NCBI RefSeq assembly: GCF_002965065.1
Contig: NZ_PTRE01000039.1
Span: forward strand, 1-64,000
DNA from: Escherichia sp. MOD1-EC7003
GTDB taxonomy: Bacteria > Pseudomonadota > Gammaproteobacteria > Enterobacterales > Enterobacteriaceae
Direction of reading: 5' to 3'
Length of the DNA: 64,000 bases
The notes under the pieces were generated by a model. The model did no database searches and was not told the origin of the DNA. It saw only the letters and a program-made list of their open reading frames with translations. Made by a program: the position numbers and the translations under genes. The stretch's first letter is position 1, and every line of letters begins with the position of its first letter. Of the stretch, positions 19,103-28,371 are shown piece by piece.

Positions 19103-20659
19103 TTACTCATCTTCATCGTGCGCCGGTTGCTCTTTAACAATGCGAACCAGATCAACACGATAATCATTGGCTTCAATGATGGTGATATGCAGTGGCCCTA
19201 CATCAATCACATCGCCCACACGCGGAATGTGACCATTTGCCGAGATCACGAGGCCTGCGACCGTCGCGATATCATCGTCATCGGCAAGGTGCTCAACATC
19301 AAGCGCCTGCTGCAAGGCATGCAAATCTGTACCGCCTTTTACCAACCAGCCGTCACCGTCGACAGTGATTTCCGGCGTTTCATCAGCGTCCGGGAATTCA
19401 CCCGCAATGGCTTCCAGCACATCCAGCGGCGTGACCAGACCTTGTACCACACCAAACTCGTTGGTCACGATAACAAAACTCCCGCGAGCACGACGCAACA
19501 CGCCAAGCAGGTTAATCGGATCGAGGGTTTCCGGAACGATAATCGCCGGAGACGCCGAAGCAATCGCCGCCACATCAACGCCCTCTTCCAGCGCCACCAG
19601 CAGTTCTTTAGCACGCACGATACCAATGATTTCATCCAGCTCACCGCGACATACCGGGAACAGACTGTGCGGTGAAGAGAGCAGCTGCTCGCGAATTTCA
19701 TCGACCCCGAGATTAGCGTCAACCCAGCTTATTTCACCGCGCGGCGTCATGATCCCGCGCAGAGAACGCGACGCCAGCGTCAGTACGCCGTTAATCATGT
19801 AACGTTCTTCTTCGGCAAACGCGCCTTCCGGCACCGGGATCGGCATCGGGTTATCGACATCGTGCTGAACATTCGCCTGACGTTTCCCGCCCATCAAACG
19901 CAGGATGGCATCGGCAGTACGCGCTCGCAGCGGCAAAGTCGACTGGTGACGAATAAAGTTGCGACGCGCAATTTGGTTAAATACTTCGATAATGATCGAG
20001 AAGCCAATCGCGGCATACAGGTAACCTTTCGGAATGTGGAAACCGAAACCTTCTGCCACCAGACTCAGACCAATCATTAACAAGAAACTCAGACAGAGCA
20101 CCACTACCGTTGGATGCTGGTTAACGAATCGTGTCAGCGGTTTCGATGCCAGCAACATAACCGCCATCGCAATGACCACCGCCGCCATCATCACCGGTAG
20201 ATGGTTAACCATCCCTACAGCCGTAATTACCGCATCCAACGAGAAGACGGCGTCAAGGATGACAATCTGTGTGACGACTACCCAGAAACTGGCGTAGCCT
20301 TTACCGTGGCCGGAATCATGATCGCGGTTTTCCAGCCGTTCATGCAGCTCGGTTGTTGCTTTGAACAGCAAGAATATCCCCCCGAACAACATAATCAGGT
20401 CGCGTCCGGAGAAGGAGAAGTCCATGACGGTAAAGAGCGGTTTGGTCAGCGTGACCATCCATGAAATCAGTGACAGCAGCCCCAGACGCATAATCAGCGC
20501 CAGTGATAATCCCAGCAACCGCGCTTTATCGCGTTGTTTTGGCGGCAGTTTGTCAGCAAGAATGGCGATGAAGACCAGGTTATCAATACCCAGCACAATT
20601 TCGAGAACAACAAGCGTGAGTAGCCCCGCCCAAATTGAGGGGTCCATTAAGAATTCCAT
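19103..20659 (-). CDS. yoaE: TerC-like membrane protein with CBS and CorC domains YoaE
   Basis: A 518-residue inner-membrane protein. The N-terminal half is a TerC-family membrane domain with about seven spans and conserved acidic residues ([20 protein letters not shown]). A pair of CBS domains (about 300–420) and a CorC/HlyC C-terminal domain (about 430–510) follow. TerC proteins are implicated in metal export; the role of YoaE itself is not settled. It is convergent with pdeD, three bases apart. Confidence 0.92.
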   Translation of the reverse strand: MEFLMDPSIWAGLLTLVVLEIVLGIDNLVFIAILADKLPPKQRDKARLLGLSLALIMRLGLLSLISWMVTLTKPLFTVMDFSFSGRDLIMLFGGIFLLFKATTELHERLENRDHDSGHGKGYASFWVVVTQIVILDAVFSLDAVITAVGMVNHLPVMMAAVVIAMAVMLLASKPLTRFVNQHPTVVVLCLSFLLMIGLSLVAEGFGFHIPKGYLYAAIGFSIIIEVFNQIARRNFIRHQSTLPLRARTADAILRLMGGKRQANVQHDVDNPMPIPVPEGAFAEEERYMINGVLTLASRSLRGIMTPRGEISWVDANLGVDEIREQLLSSPHSLFPVCRGELDEIIGIVRAKELLVALEEGVDVAAIASASPAIIVPETLDPINLLGVLRRARGSFVIVTNEFGVVQGLVTPLDVLEAIAGEFPDADETPEITVDGDGWLVKGGTDLHALQQALDVEHLADDDDIATVAGLVISANGHIPRVGDVIDVGPLHITIIEANDYRVDLVRIVKEQPAHDEDE

Positions 20660-21121
20660 GACAAGCTCCTGCTTAAGGAATAGCTATTCGGCGCCAGAAA
20701 TAATGCAGGCGTAACAACAAAATGCAAACAAAAGGTGCGGCATAGAGTGCCAGAAAGGCAGGCGTTAAAAGGCCTGATGCTGAAATGACGTCGGTGACGA
20801 TCCATACTGCGGGCTACTGCCCTATACTCCATAGTTGTTAAACGGGAGTTAAACATATCAGAGACGCCTCTGATTTGGCAAAGATTTACCTTCCTTTGCA
20901 AACGAATGTGACAAGGATATTTTACCTTTCGAAATTTCTGCTAATCGAAAGTTAAATTGCGGATCTTCATCACATAAAATATTTTTTTCGATATCTAAAA
21001 TAAATCGCGAAACACTGGGGTTTTTGGTTGTAGCCCTTATCTGAATCGATTCGATTGTGGACGACGATTCAAAAATACATCTGGCACGTTGAGGTGTTAA
21101 CGATAATAAAGGAGGTAGCAA
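20660..21121. promoter_or_regulatory. yoaE–manX intergenic region with manX leader
   Basis: No gene supported. The left part carries the leftward yoaE promoter region. The right part (about 20900–21110) is the AT-rich control region of manXYZ, containing TTCGATATC- and TCGCGAAA-type sequences like half-sites of the Mlc repressor. The leader ends in AAAGGAGGT, a near-perfect ribosome site. In K-12 the manX translation start region is the pairing site of the small RNA SgrS. I could not fix exact operator limits. Confidence 0.5.
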
Positions 21122-22093
21122 GTGACCATTGCTATTGTTATAGGCACACATGGTTGGGCTGCAGAGCAGTTGCTTAAAACGGCAGAAATGCTGTTAGGCG
21201 AGCAGGAAAACGTCGGCTGGATCGATTTCGTTCCAGGTGAAAATGCCGAAACGCTGATTGAAAAGTACAACGCTCAGTTGGCAAAACTCGACACCACTAA
21301 AGGCGTGCTGTTTCTCGTTGATACATGGGGAGGCAGCCCGTTCAATGCTGCCAGCCGCATTGTCGTCGACAAAGAGCATTATGAAGTCATTGCAGGCGTT
21401 AACATTCCAATGCTCGTGGAAACGTTAATGGCCCGTGATGATGATCCAGGCTTTGATGAACTGGTGGCGCTGGCAGTAGAGACAGGCCGTGAAGGCGTGA
21501 AAGCACTGAAAGCCAAACCGGTTGAAAAAGCCGCGCCAGCACCCGCTGCCGCAGCACCAAAAGCGGCGCCAACTCTGGCAAAACCAATGGGACCAAACGA
21601 CTACATGGTTATTGGCCTTGCGCGTATCGACGATCGTCTGATTCACGGTCAGGTCGCCACCCGCTGGACCAAAGAAACCAATGTCTCCCGTATTATTGTT
21701 GTTAGTGATGAAGTGGCTGCGGATACCGTTCGTAAGACACTGCTCACCCAGGTTGCACCTCCGGGCGTAACGGCACACGTGGTTGATGTTGCCAAAATGA
21801 TTCGCGTCTACAACAACCCGAAATATGCTGGCGAACGTGTAATGCTGTTATTTACCAACCCTACAGATGTAGAGCGTATCGTTGAAGGCGGCGTGAAAGT
21901 CACTTCTGTTAACGTCGGTGGTATGGCATTCCGTCAGGGTAAAACCCAGGTGAATAACGCGGTTTCGGTTGATGAAAAAGATATCGAGGCGTTCAAGAAA
22001 CTGAATGCGCGCGGTATTGAGCTGGAAGTCCGTAAGGTTTCCACCGATCCGAAACTGAAAATGATGGATCTGATCAGCAAAATCGATAAGTAA
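21122..22093 (+). CDS. manX: Mannose PTS enzyme IIAB
   Basis: Cytoplasmic IIAB subunit that relays phosphate from HPr to mannose, glucose, glucosamine and related sugars during import. The IIA domain phosphohistidine is His10 (IGTHGWAAEQ). An Ala/Pro linker spans about residues 134–158. The IIB phosphohistidine is in DDRLIHGQVATRW (about residue 175). It is 323 residues, as in K-12. The start is GTG behind AAAGGAGGTAGCAA. It is the first gene of manXYZ. Confidence 0.96.
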   Translation: MTIAIVIGTHGWAAEQLLKTAEMLLGEQENVGWIDFVPGENAETLIEKYNAQLAKLDTTKGVLFLVDTWGGSPFNAASRIVVDKEHYEVIAGVNIPMLVETLMARDDDPGFDELVALAVETGREGVKALKAKPVEKAAPAPAAAAPKAAPTLAKPMGPNDYMVIGLARIDDRLIHGQVATRWTKETNVSRIIVVSDEVAADTVRKTLLTQVAPPGVTAHVVDVAKMIRVYNNPKYAGERVMLLFTNPTDVERIVEGGVKVTSVNVGGMAFRQGKTQVNNAVSVDEKDIEAFKKLNARGIELEVRKVSTDPKLKMMDLISKIDK

Positions 22094-22155
22094 CGTATTG
22101 TGTTGATTATCACTCAGTTTTCACACTTAAGTCTTACGTAAACAGGAGAAGTACA

Positions 22156-22956
22156 ATGGAGATTACCACTCTTCAAATTGTGCTGGTATTTATCGTAGCC
22201 TGTATCGCAGGTATGGGATCAATCCTCGATGAATTTCAGTTTCACCGTCCGCTAATCGCGTGTACCCTGGTGGGTATCGTTCTTGGGGATATGAAAACCG
22301 GTATTATTATCGGTGGTACGCTGGAAATGATCGCGCTGGGCTGGATGAACATCGGGGCTGCAGTTGCACCTGACGCCGCTCTGGCTTCTATCATTTCGAC
22401 CATTCTGGTTATCGCAGGTCATCAGAGCATTGGTGCGGGTATCGCACTGGCGATCCCTCTGGCCGCTGCGGGCCAGGTACTGACCATCATCGTTCGTACT
22501 ATTACCGTTGCTTTCCAGCACGCTGCGGATAAGGCTGCTGATAACGGTAACCTGACAGCGATTACCTGGATCCACGTTTCTTCTCTGTTCCTGCAAGCAA
22601 TGCGTGTGGCTATTCCGGCCGTCATCGTAGCGCTGTCTGTTGGTACCAGCGAAGTACAGAACATGCTGAATGCGATTCCTGAAGTGGTGACCAATGGTCT
22701 GAATATCGCCGGTGGCATGATCGTGGTGGTTGGTTATGCGATGGTTATCAACATGATGCGTGCTGGCTACCTGATGCCGTTCTTCTACCTCGGCTTCGTA
22801 ACCGCAGCATTCACCAACTTTAACCTGGTTGCTCTGGGTGTGATTGGTACTGTTATGGCAGTGCTCTACATCCAACTTAGCCCGAAATACAACCGCGTAG
22901 CCGGTGCGCCTGCTCAGGCAGCTGGTAACAACGATCTCGATAACGAACTGGACTAA
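22156..22956 (+). CDS. manY: Mannose PTS enzyme IIC
   Basis: A 266-residue integral membrane subunit that with ManZ forms the sugar channel of the mannose PTS. The hydrophobic spans and glycine-rich segments of the IIC-Man family (GIVLGDMKTGIIIGG) are present. ATG 22156 follows ACAGGAGAAGTACA. The 62-bp gap from manX holds no terminator. ManYZ is also a known receptor for phage lambda DNA entry and some bacteriocins in E. coli. Confidence 0.96.
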   Translation: MEITTLQIVLVFIVACIAGMGSILDEFQFHRPLIACTLVGIVLGDMKTGIIIGGTLEMIALGWMNIGAAVAPDAALASIISTILVIAGHQSIGAGIALAIPLAAAGQVLTIIVRTITVAFQHAADKAADNGNLTAITWIHVSSLFLQAMRVAIPAVIVALSVGTSEVQNMLNAIPEVVTNGLNIAGGMIVVVGYAMVINMMRAGYLMPFFYLGFVTAAFTNFNLVALGVIGTVMAVLYIQLSPKYNRVAGAPAQAAGNNDLDNELD

Positions 22957-22968
22957 CAGGTGAGCGAA

Positions 22969-23820
22969 ATGGTTGATACAACTCAAACTACCACCGAGAA
23001 AAAACTCACTCAAAGTGATATTCGTGGCGTCTTCCTGCGTTCTAACCTCTTCCAGGGTTCATGGAACTTCGAACGTATGCAGGCACTGGGTTTCTGCTTC
23101 TCTATGGTACCGGCTATTCGTCGCCTTTACCCTGAGAACAACGAAGCTCGTAAACAAGCTATTCGCCGTCACCTGGAGTTCTTTAACACCCAGCCGTTCG
23201 TGGCTGCGCCGATTCTCGGCGTAACCCTGGCACTGGAAGAACAGCGTGCTAATGGCGCAGAGATCGACGACGGTGCTATTAACGGTATCAAAGTTGGTTT
23301 GATGGGGCCGCTGGCTGGTGTGGGCGACCCGATCTTCTGGGGAACGGTACGTCCGGTATTTGCAGCGCTGGGTGCCGGTATCGCGATGAGCGGCAGCCTG
23401 TTAGGTCCGCTGCTGTTCTTCATCCTGTTTAACCTGGTGCGTCTGGCAACCCGTTACTACGGCGTCGCGTATGGTTACGCCAAAGGTATCGATATCGTTA
23501 AAGATATGGGTGGCGGCTTCCTGCAAAAACTGACGGAAGGAGCGTCTATCCTCGGCCTGTTTGTCATGGGGGCATTGGTTAACAAGTGGACACATGTCAA
23601 CATCCCGCTGGTTGTCTCTCGCATTACTGACCAGACGGGCAAAGAACACGTTACCACTGTCCAGACTATTCTGGACCAGTTAATGCCAGGTCTGGTGCCA
23701 CTACTGTTGACCTTTGCCTGTATGTGGCTGCTGCGCAAAAAAGTTAACCCGCTGTGGATCATCGTTGGCTTCTTCGTCATCGGTATCGCTGGTTACGCTT
23801 GCGGTCTGCTGGGACTGTAA
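22969..23820 (+). CDS. manZ: Mannose PTS enzyme IID
   Basis: A 283-residue membrane subunit, partner of ManY. It has a long cytoplasmic N-terminal part and a hydrophobic C-terminus with several spans (LVPLLLTFACMWLL, IIVGFFVIGIAGYACG). ATG 22969 has CAGGTGAGC in front; the GTG at 22960 would add three residues. Thirteen bases separate it from manY. A strong terminator ends the operon. Confidence 0.95.
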   Translation: MVDTTQTTTEKKLTQSDIRGVFLRSNLFQGSWNFERMQALGFCFSMVPAIRRLYPENNEARKQAIRRHLEFFNTQPFVAAPILGVTLALEEQRANGAEIDDGAINGIKVGLMGPLAGVGDPIFWGTVRPVFAALGAGIAMSGSLLGPLLFFILFNLVRLATRYYGVAYGYAKGIDIVKDMGGGFLQKLTEGASILGLFVMGALVNKWTHVNIPLVVSRITDQTGKEHVTTVQTILDQLMPGLVPLLLTFACMWLLRKKVNPLWIIVGFFVIGIAGYACGLLGL

Positions 23821-23835
23821 GACTGTTGTACACTA

Positions 23836-23861
23836 CCGGGGCCTTTTGGCCCCGTTTTTTT
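23836..23861 (+). terminator. manXYZ terminator
   Basis: CGGGGCC, loop TTTT, GGCCCCG, then seven T on the plus strand. It lies 16 bp past manZ and ahead of yobD. Confidence 0.93.
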
Positions 23862-23874
23862 ATCTGGAGGATTA

Positions 23875-24333
23875 ATGACAATCACGGACCTGGTACTGAT
23901 TCTTTTCATCGCCGCACTCCTGGCCTTCGCGATCTACGATCAGTTCATCATGCCCCGCCGCAACGGCCCCACCCTGTTGGCAATTCCTTTGCTCCGGCGA
24001 GGTCGCATCGATAGTGTTATCTTCGTCGGATTGATTGTCATTCTTATCTATAACAACGTCACGAATCATGGTGCGCTAATAACGACATGGTTATTAAGTG
24101 CACTGGCTCTGATGGGTTTTTATATATTTTGGATCCGCGCGCCGAAGATCATCTTTAAACAAAAAGGTTTTTTCTTCGCCAATGTCTGGATTGAATATAG
24201 CCGAATCAAAGCGATGAACTTGTCGGAAGATGGCGTGCTGGTGATGCAATTAGAACAGCGTCGTCTGTTAATCCGCGTTCGAAATATCGACGATCTGGAA
24301 AAAATTTATAAGCTTCTCGTTTCAACTCAATAA
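23875..24333 (+). CDS. yobD: UPF0266 membrane protein YobD
   Basis: A 152-residue inner-membrane protein of the UPF0266 family with three hydrophobic segments (about 5–22, 45–62, 68–85) and a cytoplasmic C-terminal domain. Function is unknown. ATG 23875 follows TCTGGAGGATTA, a strong ribosome site. It lies just past the manXYZ terminator, so it needs its own promoter or read-through. Confidence 0.9.
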   Translation: MTITDLVLILFIAALLAFAIYDQFIMPRRNGPTLLAIPLLRRGRIDSVIFVGLIVILIYNNVTNHGALITTWLLSALALMGFYIFWIRAPKIIFKQKGFFFANVWIEYSRIKAMNLSEDGVLVMQLEQRRLLIRVRNIDDLEKIYKLLVSTQ

Positions 24334-24349
24334 TTTATGAATTTAGCCA

Positions 24350-24389
24350 AAGCTATGTCTGGTGTATTTTTAATAATCAGACATAGCTT
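24350..24389. repeat. Perfect 12-bp inverted repeat after yobD
   Basis: AAGCTATGTCTG and CAGACATAGCTT face each other across a 16-base AT-rich loop, 17 bp after the yobD stop. There is no U-tract after the stem on either strand. Confidence 0.6.
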
Positions 24390-24452
24390 AGGTTATATTA
24401 TCACTTCCCTTATTTGTTATTTATTTTAACGTTTTATTGATACATAAATCTA

Positions 24453-24474
24453 AATGAAAATCGTTATCAATAAG
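24453..24474. promoter_or_regulatory. Fur-like sequence upstream of the mntP leader
   Basis: AAATGAAAATCGTTATCAAT resembles a Fur box (GATAATGATAATCATTATC) with several mismatches. It sits about 60 bp before the riboswitch, where an mntP promoter operator would be expected. In E. coli mntP also responds to MntR; I could not separate the two sites by eye. Confidence 0.35.
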
Positions 24475-24529
24475 ACAGTGAAATAATATATTCCAACAGT
24501 TGTTTTATATTCTCAAAATATGTTAAGGT

Positions 24530-24705
24530 TGCGCCCTCATTTGGGGAGTAGCCGATTTCCAGATTCCGGAAATGTACGTGTCAACATACTCGTTGCAAAA
24601 CGTGGCACGTACGGACTGAACACTTTCAGTCAGGCGAGACCATATGCACATCAATCGCTATGCCTGCATGAACGCTTCTTGTCATTCATGTATGCATGTT
24701 TGCTG
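24530..24705 (+). promoter_or_regulatory. yybP-ykoY manganese riboswitch of mntP
   Basis: The leader of mntP contains the conserved blocks of the yybP-ykoY family: TTTGGGGAGTAGCCGATT near the 5' end, then a long hairpin (GTACGTG…CACGTAC), a TCAGGCGAGACC block and a distal helix with ATGCACATCAATCGC and GCCTGCATGAACGC. This RNA binds Mn2+ and raises mntP expression when manganese is high. The adjacent bases up to 24749 form the expression platform and ribosome site. Confidence 0.88.
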
Positions 24706-24749
24706 GGGGCGATGATGTGTTTTATGGATACCCCGGTCAGGACGTTGTC

Positions 24750-25316
24750 ATGAATATCACTGCTACTGTTCTTCTTGCGTTTGGTATGTCGATGGATGCA
24801 TTTGCTGCATCAATCGGTAAAGGTGCTACCCTCCATAAACCGAAATTTTCTGAAGCGTTGCGAACCGGCCTTATTTTTGGTGCTGTCGAAACCCTGACGC
24901 CGCTGATCGGCTGGGGAATGGGCATGTTAGCCAGCCGATTTGTCCTTGAATGGAACCACTGGATTGCGTTTGTACTGCTGATATTTCTCGGCGGGCGAAT
25001 GATTATTGAGGGTTTTCGTGGCGCAGATGATGAAGATGAAGAACCGCGCCGCCGACACGGTTTCTGGCTACTGGTAACCACCGCGATTGCCACCAGCCTG
25101 GATGCGATGGCTGTGGGGGTTGGTCTGGCCTTCCTGCAGGTCAACATTATCGCGACCGCATTGGCCATTGGTTGTGCAACCTTGATTATGTCGACATTAG
25201 GGATGATGGTTGGCCGCTTTATCGGCTCAATTATTGGGAAAAAAGCAGAAATTCTCGGCGGGCTGGTACTGATCGGCATCGGCGTCCAGATCCTCTGGAC
25301 GCACTACCACGGTTAA
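24750..25316 (+). CDS. mntP: Manganese exporter MntP
   Basis: A 188-residue inner-membrane Mn2+ efflux pump with six predicted spans in two inverted halves. Each half carries an Asp motif ([12 protein letters not shown] and [13 protein letters not shown]). ATG 24750 gives the K-12 length; an in-frame ATG at 24696 lies inside the riboswitch and is rejected. The C-terminus overlaps the convergent rlmA stop by four bases. Confidence 0.95.
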   Translation: MNITATVLLAFGMSMDAFAASIGKGATLHKPKFSEALRTGLIFGAVETLTPLIGWGMGMLASRFVLEWNHWIAFVLLIFLGGRMIIEGFRGADDEDEEPRRRHGFWLLVTTAIATSLDAMAVGVGLAFLQVNIIATALAIGCATLIMSTLGMMVGRFIGSIIGKKAEILGGLVLIGIGVQILWTHYHG

Positions 25317-26122
25317 TAAGAACGCTGCCAGAGGTGAATATTAAAGTCCGTCTGGCAGTTGAACACTTCTTTTGCTGCCAGTGTTTGCCAAACTTCTGGC
25401 TTCGCACGCCAGGCAAATGGCGTCATCTGCAATAATGCGACGGCTTCATCACCGCGAAGACGCATCGGATAACACAATTCATCACTATGCTGTAATGTAA
25501 AACCTTCCAGTTGTTCTGCATGAGGTGCATGAAGATGTACTTCATCGTAAATAAGTCCCTTCAGCTCCATCAAATGTCGTGGTCCCGGCGTAGCAGTAAT
25601 GACCCAACCGCCGGGCTTCACTACACGCGCTAATTCTTTTGCTTTACACGGCGCGTAAATACGTATTATGGCGTCCATGTTGGCATCAGCAAACGGCAAA
25701 CGGTGGCTGGAGGCAACACAAAAAGTGACCTGCGGATAGCGTTTCGCCGCCGCTTTGATCGCCACCTTCGAGACATCCAGACCAAACGTGGTGATTTCGG
25801 GCAACGCATCGGCAAATGCGTGCGTGTAATACCCTTCACCACAGCCGATATCCAGCACCGCCGTCGCCTTTTCATCAAGCCGTTCCCGCAATTGGGCGAC
25901 AATAACATCACGTAGCGGCTGGTAATGTCCGGCATCTAAAAATGCGCGTCGTGCTTGCATCATTTCCGCGCTGTCGCCCGGATCACGAGACCGTTTATGC
26001 TGAACGGGAAGCAGATTGACATACCCTTCTTTCGCCATATCAAACTGATGTCGCTGGGGACAGATATAGCTGTTTTGTTCACGCGAAAGAGACTGATGGC
26101 AAAGTGGACAGGAAAACGACAT
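25313..26122 (-). CDS. rlmA: 23S rRNA (guanine745-N1)-methyltransferase RlmA
   Basis: A 269-residue SAM-dependent enzyme that methylates G745 of 23S rRNA. An N-terminal zinc finger (CPLC, then CPQRH) recognises the RNA. The SAM-binding motif [11 protein letters not shown] lies near residues 88–98. Length equals K-12. It is convergent with mntP. Confidence 0.94.
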   Translation of the reverse strand: MSFSCPLCHQSLSREQNSYICPQRHQFDMAKEGYVNLLPVQHKRSRDPGDSAEMMQARRAFLDAGHYQPLRDVIVAQLRERLDEKATAVLDIGCGEGYYTHAFADALPEITTFGLDVSKVAIKAAAKRYPQVTFCVASSHRLPFADANMDAIIRIYAPCKAKELARVVKPGGWVITATPGPRHLMELKGLIYDEVHLHAPHAEQLEGFTLQHSDELCYPMRLRGDEAVALLQMTPFAWRAKPEVWQTLAAKEVFNCQTDFNIHLWQRSY

Positions 26123-26212
26123 GACAACTCCGGCAGGATACTAAAGGCCGCAAGTGTAACGCGAATCACGCAGCGGGCAAATATCCGAACGCCTGGAGCG
26201 AAGATAAAACAA

Positions 26213-26247
26213 AGTAAAAAGCCTCGCATTTTTGGACGAGGCTTTAT
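26213..26247 (-). terminator. cspC terminator
   Basis: AAAGCCTCG and CGAGGCTTT pair around a short loop; on the minus strand the stem runs into TTTTTAC. It lies about 45 bp past the cspC stop. Confidence 0.85.
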
Positions 26248-26290
26248 AGCGAGATTGAAGCGTATTCACACTTCAGATCAGTGGATTCGA

Positions 26291-26500
26291 TCAGATAGCG
26301 GTTACGTTAACAGCTGCCGGACCTTTCTGGCCGTCCTGAATTTCGAACTCAACGTTCTGACCTTCAGCCAGAGTTTTGAAACCATTACCCTGAATAGCGG
26401 AGAAGTGTACGAACACGTCTTTGCTGCCATCAGCCGGAGTAATGAAGCCAAAACCTTTAGACTCGTTGAACCACTTAACCTGACCTTTAATCTTTGCCAT
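26291..26500 (-). CDS. cspC: Cold-shock-like protein CspC
   Basis: A 69-residue single cold-shock domain with RNP1 (KGFGFI) and RNP2 (VFVHF). It is constitutively expressed in E. coli and stabilises selected mRNAs, including rpoS; it acts as an RNA chaperone. The sequence appears identical to K-12. yobF ends 12 bases upstream and is transcribed with it. Confidence 0.97.
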
Positions 26501-26512
26501 TTGAAAAATTCC

Positions 26513-26656
26513 TTAGATTGTTTTCTTCGCCCGCAGGCATAACATAGATAAAACTGACACATTACTGCATGAGGCACCAATATAAGGCTCGGCAGAGAAG
26601 CGGTATTCAACGTCAACGTGTTTACTCAGGACTTCTTTACTGAAAATGCCACACAT
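26513..26656 (-). CDS. yobF: Small stress protein YobF
   Basis: A 47-residue protein beginning [15 protein letters not shown] and ending CLRAKKTI. It belongs to the DUF2527 family and matches K-12 YobF, a heat-shock-responsive small protein. It lies immediately upstream of cspC (12-base gap) and shares its message. Confidence 0.88.
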
Positions 26657-27280
26657 AAACAGAACTGTACCTCGTTTAACCCGAAATCTGTTATCACATA
26701 CAACTTTAATTATGGCAAGCCATTTTTAAACATGTCTCGATCAGACGCACAAATCTCGATACGTCTTCCACTTTTTTTGCACACTTATGCAACGGAATAC
26801 GCGCCGATATATCATTGTGCTTAACCTTGCCAGTTCAGGCAGAGACTTAAACTGACGTATCTTCTAACATAGTTCAATACGTTCAATTGTTCCAGGTCAG
26901 CGGGGGAAGTTATTACATAGTGCGCGCAATATCACATTTCCTGCTATGCAATGAATAAAATGTTATATCACTTTTTCTCATAAAACAGTTAGTTGACAGC
27001 TATCAATTCCCTTAGTGAGAAGCCAATCCCTAAAGGTATTGTTAATTTAAAATAAGAAAAATTGATGAGTAAGTAAAAAATTAAGAGAGAAAGGTTTCGC
27101 TAATAAATAATACCATGACCAATCACAAATCCGATGTAAACATCTTAACAAGTTAATGGGATAAATATCTTTTTCTGATATCCCGTTGCGCAAATAAATA
27201 ATATGATAATGATTTGAAGTCAGACCAGAGTTTTAATTTGAAGCAGTTGCACCATGACAGTGCGTATAATCAGGATGAAT
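26657..27280. other. Long AT-rich intergenic region between yobF and yebO
   Basis: About 620 bases with no supported gene. It should contain the leftward promoter and leader of yobF–cspC. Short open frames occur, but none has both a ribosome site and recognisable sequence. It is notably AT-rich from about 26930 to 27230. Confidence 0.5.
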
Positions 27281-27309
27281 TGAGTAACCCTTCAACAACG
27301 GGTTACTCA
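27281..27309 (-). terminator. Hairpin after yebO
   Basis: GAGTAACCC and GGGTTACTC form a perfect 9-bp stem around TTCAACAAC, 15 bp beyond the yebO stop. The minus-strand sequence after it (AATTCATCC) is only weakly U-rich. Confidence 0.5.
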
Positions 27310-27323
27310 AGTTCGAGGAAGGG

Positions 27324-27611
27324 TTATCGTTCGGCGACCAGACGAATAATATCTTCGTCTTCAACCGATTTTTGACTCTCAACGGTCTTTTTATCTGCTT
27401 TCTCAGGTTCGTTTGCCTGGCACAAACGACGTAACAGTGCATTTTGACGTTTTTGCTGATCCAGCAATGCCTCAAGCAGTTCAATCTGTTCGTTAGTCCG
27501 TGAACTGGCACGATTGATAAAAAACCACAAGATGAGCCCGATAAGAAGAACCACCACCGATACAACCAAAGACGCAATGTTCATCACGCCTGAATTCACA
27601 ACTTCGTTCAT
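27324..27611 (-). CDS. yebO: Membrane-anchored coiled-coil protein YebO
   Basis: A 95-residue protein with one N-terminal membrane span (about residues 12–34), a basic/polar coiled-coil-like region rich in Gln, Glu and Leu (38–65) and an acidic tail (EDEDII). Function is unknown. Length and sequence match K-12. It lies just downstream of mgrB on the same strand; in K-12 it is grouped with PhoP-regulated genes. Confidence 0.9.
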   Translation of the reverse strand: MNEVVNSGVMNIASLVVSVVVLLIGLILWFFINRASSRTNEQIELLEALLDQQKRQNALLRRLCQANEPEKADKKTVESQKSVEDEDIIRLVAER

Positions 27612-27685
27612 TTCACCACCTCTGAGTAGAGTTGCTATTCTACCACTGCTGGAGAGGAAGAAAATCTAGTGCTGAAAAAATGATA

Positions 27686-27829
27686 TCACCATGGGATAAA
27701 CTGGTTAATGGCACAAATTCCGCTGAAGAATTGTACATCCTGATCGCACATCATGTTGAATACCTGCGCCCAAAGCAGCAAGCAAGCCAGCACCACGACA
27801 ACCAGAGCGACCCATCGAAACTTTTTCAC
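27686..27829 (-). CDS. mgrB: PhoQ inhibitor MgrB
   Basis: A 47-residue membrane peptide that binds the sensor kinase PhoQ and feeds back on PhoP/PhoQ signalling. It has a GTG start, a KKFRW cytoplasmic head, a membrane span, and a periplasmic tail with the two cysteines needed for function (MMCDQD and GICAINQF, ending IPW). Loss of MgrB is a known cause of colistin resistance in Klebsiella; here it is intact. Confidence 0.94.
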
Positions 27830-27870
27830 TCCAATCTCCGTTTCACCTACTTTATGTCATTAAACTACCA

Positions 27871-27885
27871 TGCGTTAGTTAAACA
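27871..27885 (-). promoter_or_regulatory. Possible PhoP half-site upstream of mgrB
   Basis: On the minus strand the sequence reads TGTTTAACTAACGCA. The first half matches the PhoP half-site TGTTTA, but the second, five bases on, is poor. It lies about 45 bp upstream of the mgrB start, as expected for this PhoP-activated gene. Confidence 0.35.
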
Positions 27886-27988
27886 GCGCCTAACTATGTC
27901 GATATTCGTGCTTTTTCGGAATGAGCCGCTTGCTTCAGCGCATATTGCCGCTACGATTAAGCGAACAATAAAAAGAGAAGAGGTTGTA

Positions 27989-28228
27989 ATGCGATTCATC
28001 ATTCGCACAGTTATGCTGATAGCACTGGTATGGATAGGATTATTACTCAGCGGATATGGCGTTTTGATTGGAAGCAAAGAGAATGCCGCGGGATTAGGTT
28101 TGCAATGTACCTATCTGACCGCCAGAGGCACCAGCACGGTACAATACTTGCACACTAAAAATGTTTTTTTGGGGATAACAGATTGCCCGCTGTTACGTAA
28201 AAGCAATATCGTGATCGATAATGGTTAA
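27989..28228 (+). CDS. yobH: YobH family protein
   Basis: A 79-residue protein with an N-terminal hydrophobic segment (about residues 7–27) that could be a signal anchor, followed by a small domain with two cysteines (LQCTYL and ITDCPLL). Function is unknown. ATG 27989 follows AGAGGTTGTA and gives the K-12 length; the longer upstream frame is not supported. Divergent from mgrB. Confidence 0.88.
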   Translation: MRFIIRTVMLIALVWIGLLLSGYGVLIGSKENAAGLGLQCTYLTARGTSTVQYLHTKNVFLGITDCPLLRKSNIVIDNG

Positions 28229-28329
28229 GGGGAATAAATAACCAGATTCTCACTCATGAGTAAAATACTCTTATGGCAAGCGCGTTTAATATAACGCCTC
28301 CTTCAACTTTATTTTTCTCATGCTAACTA

Positions 28330-28364
28330 AAGAACCTGTCAGTTTGATATTCAGACAGGTTCTT
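28330..28364 (-). terminator. kdgR terminator-like hairpin
   Basis: AAGAACCTGTC and GACAGGTTCTT form an 11-bp perfect stem, eight bases beyond the kdgR stop on the minus strand, continuing into TTTAGTTAG. Confidence 0.65.
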
Positions 28365-28371
28365 ACTCTCA

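Noticed and set aside
22252-23013. 253-residue minus-strand open frame opposite manY
   Set aside because: Shadow frame with biased composition (His, Asn, Arg) inside a conserved membrane gene; no ribosome site.
24520-24753. 77-residue plus-strand frame ahead of mntP
   Set aside because: Entirely within the manganese riboswitch and expression platform.
25955-26542. 195-residue plus-strand frame spanning rlmA start, cspC and its terminator
   Set aside because: Runs antisense through cspC and a terminator; composition like a chance frame.
26618-26824. 68-residue plus-strand frame over the yobF start region
   Set aside because: Antisense to yobF and with no recognisable sequence or ribosome site.
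27632-27988. Long N-terminal extension in frame with yobH
   Set aside because: Crosses the mgrB gene and its promoter; the internal ATG at 27989 has a ribosome site and gives the family length.
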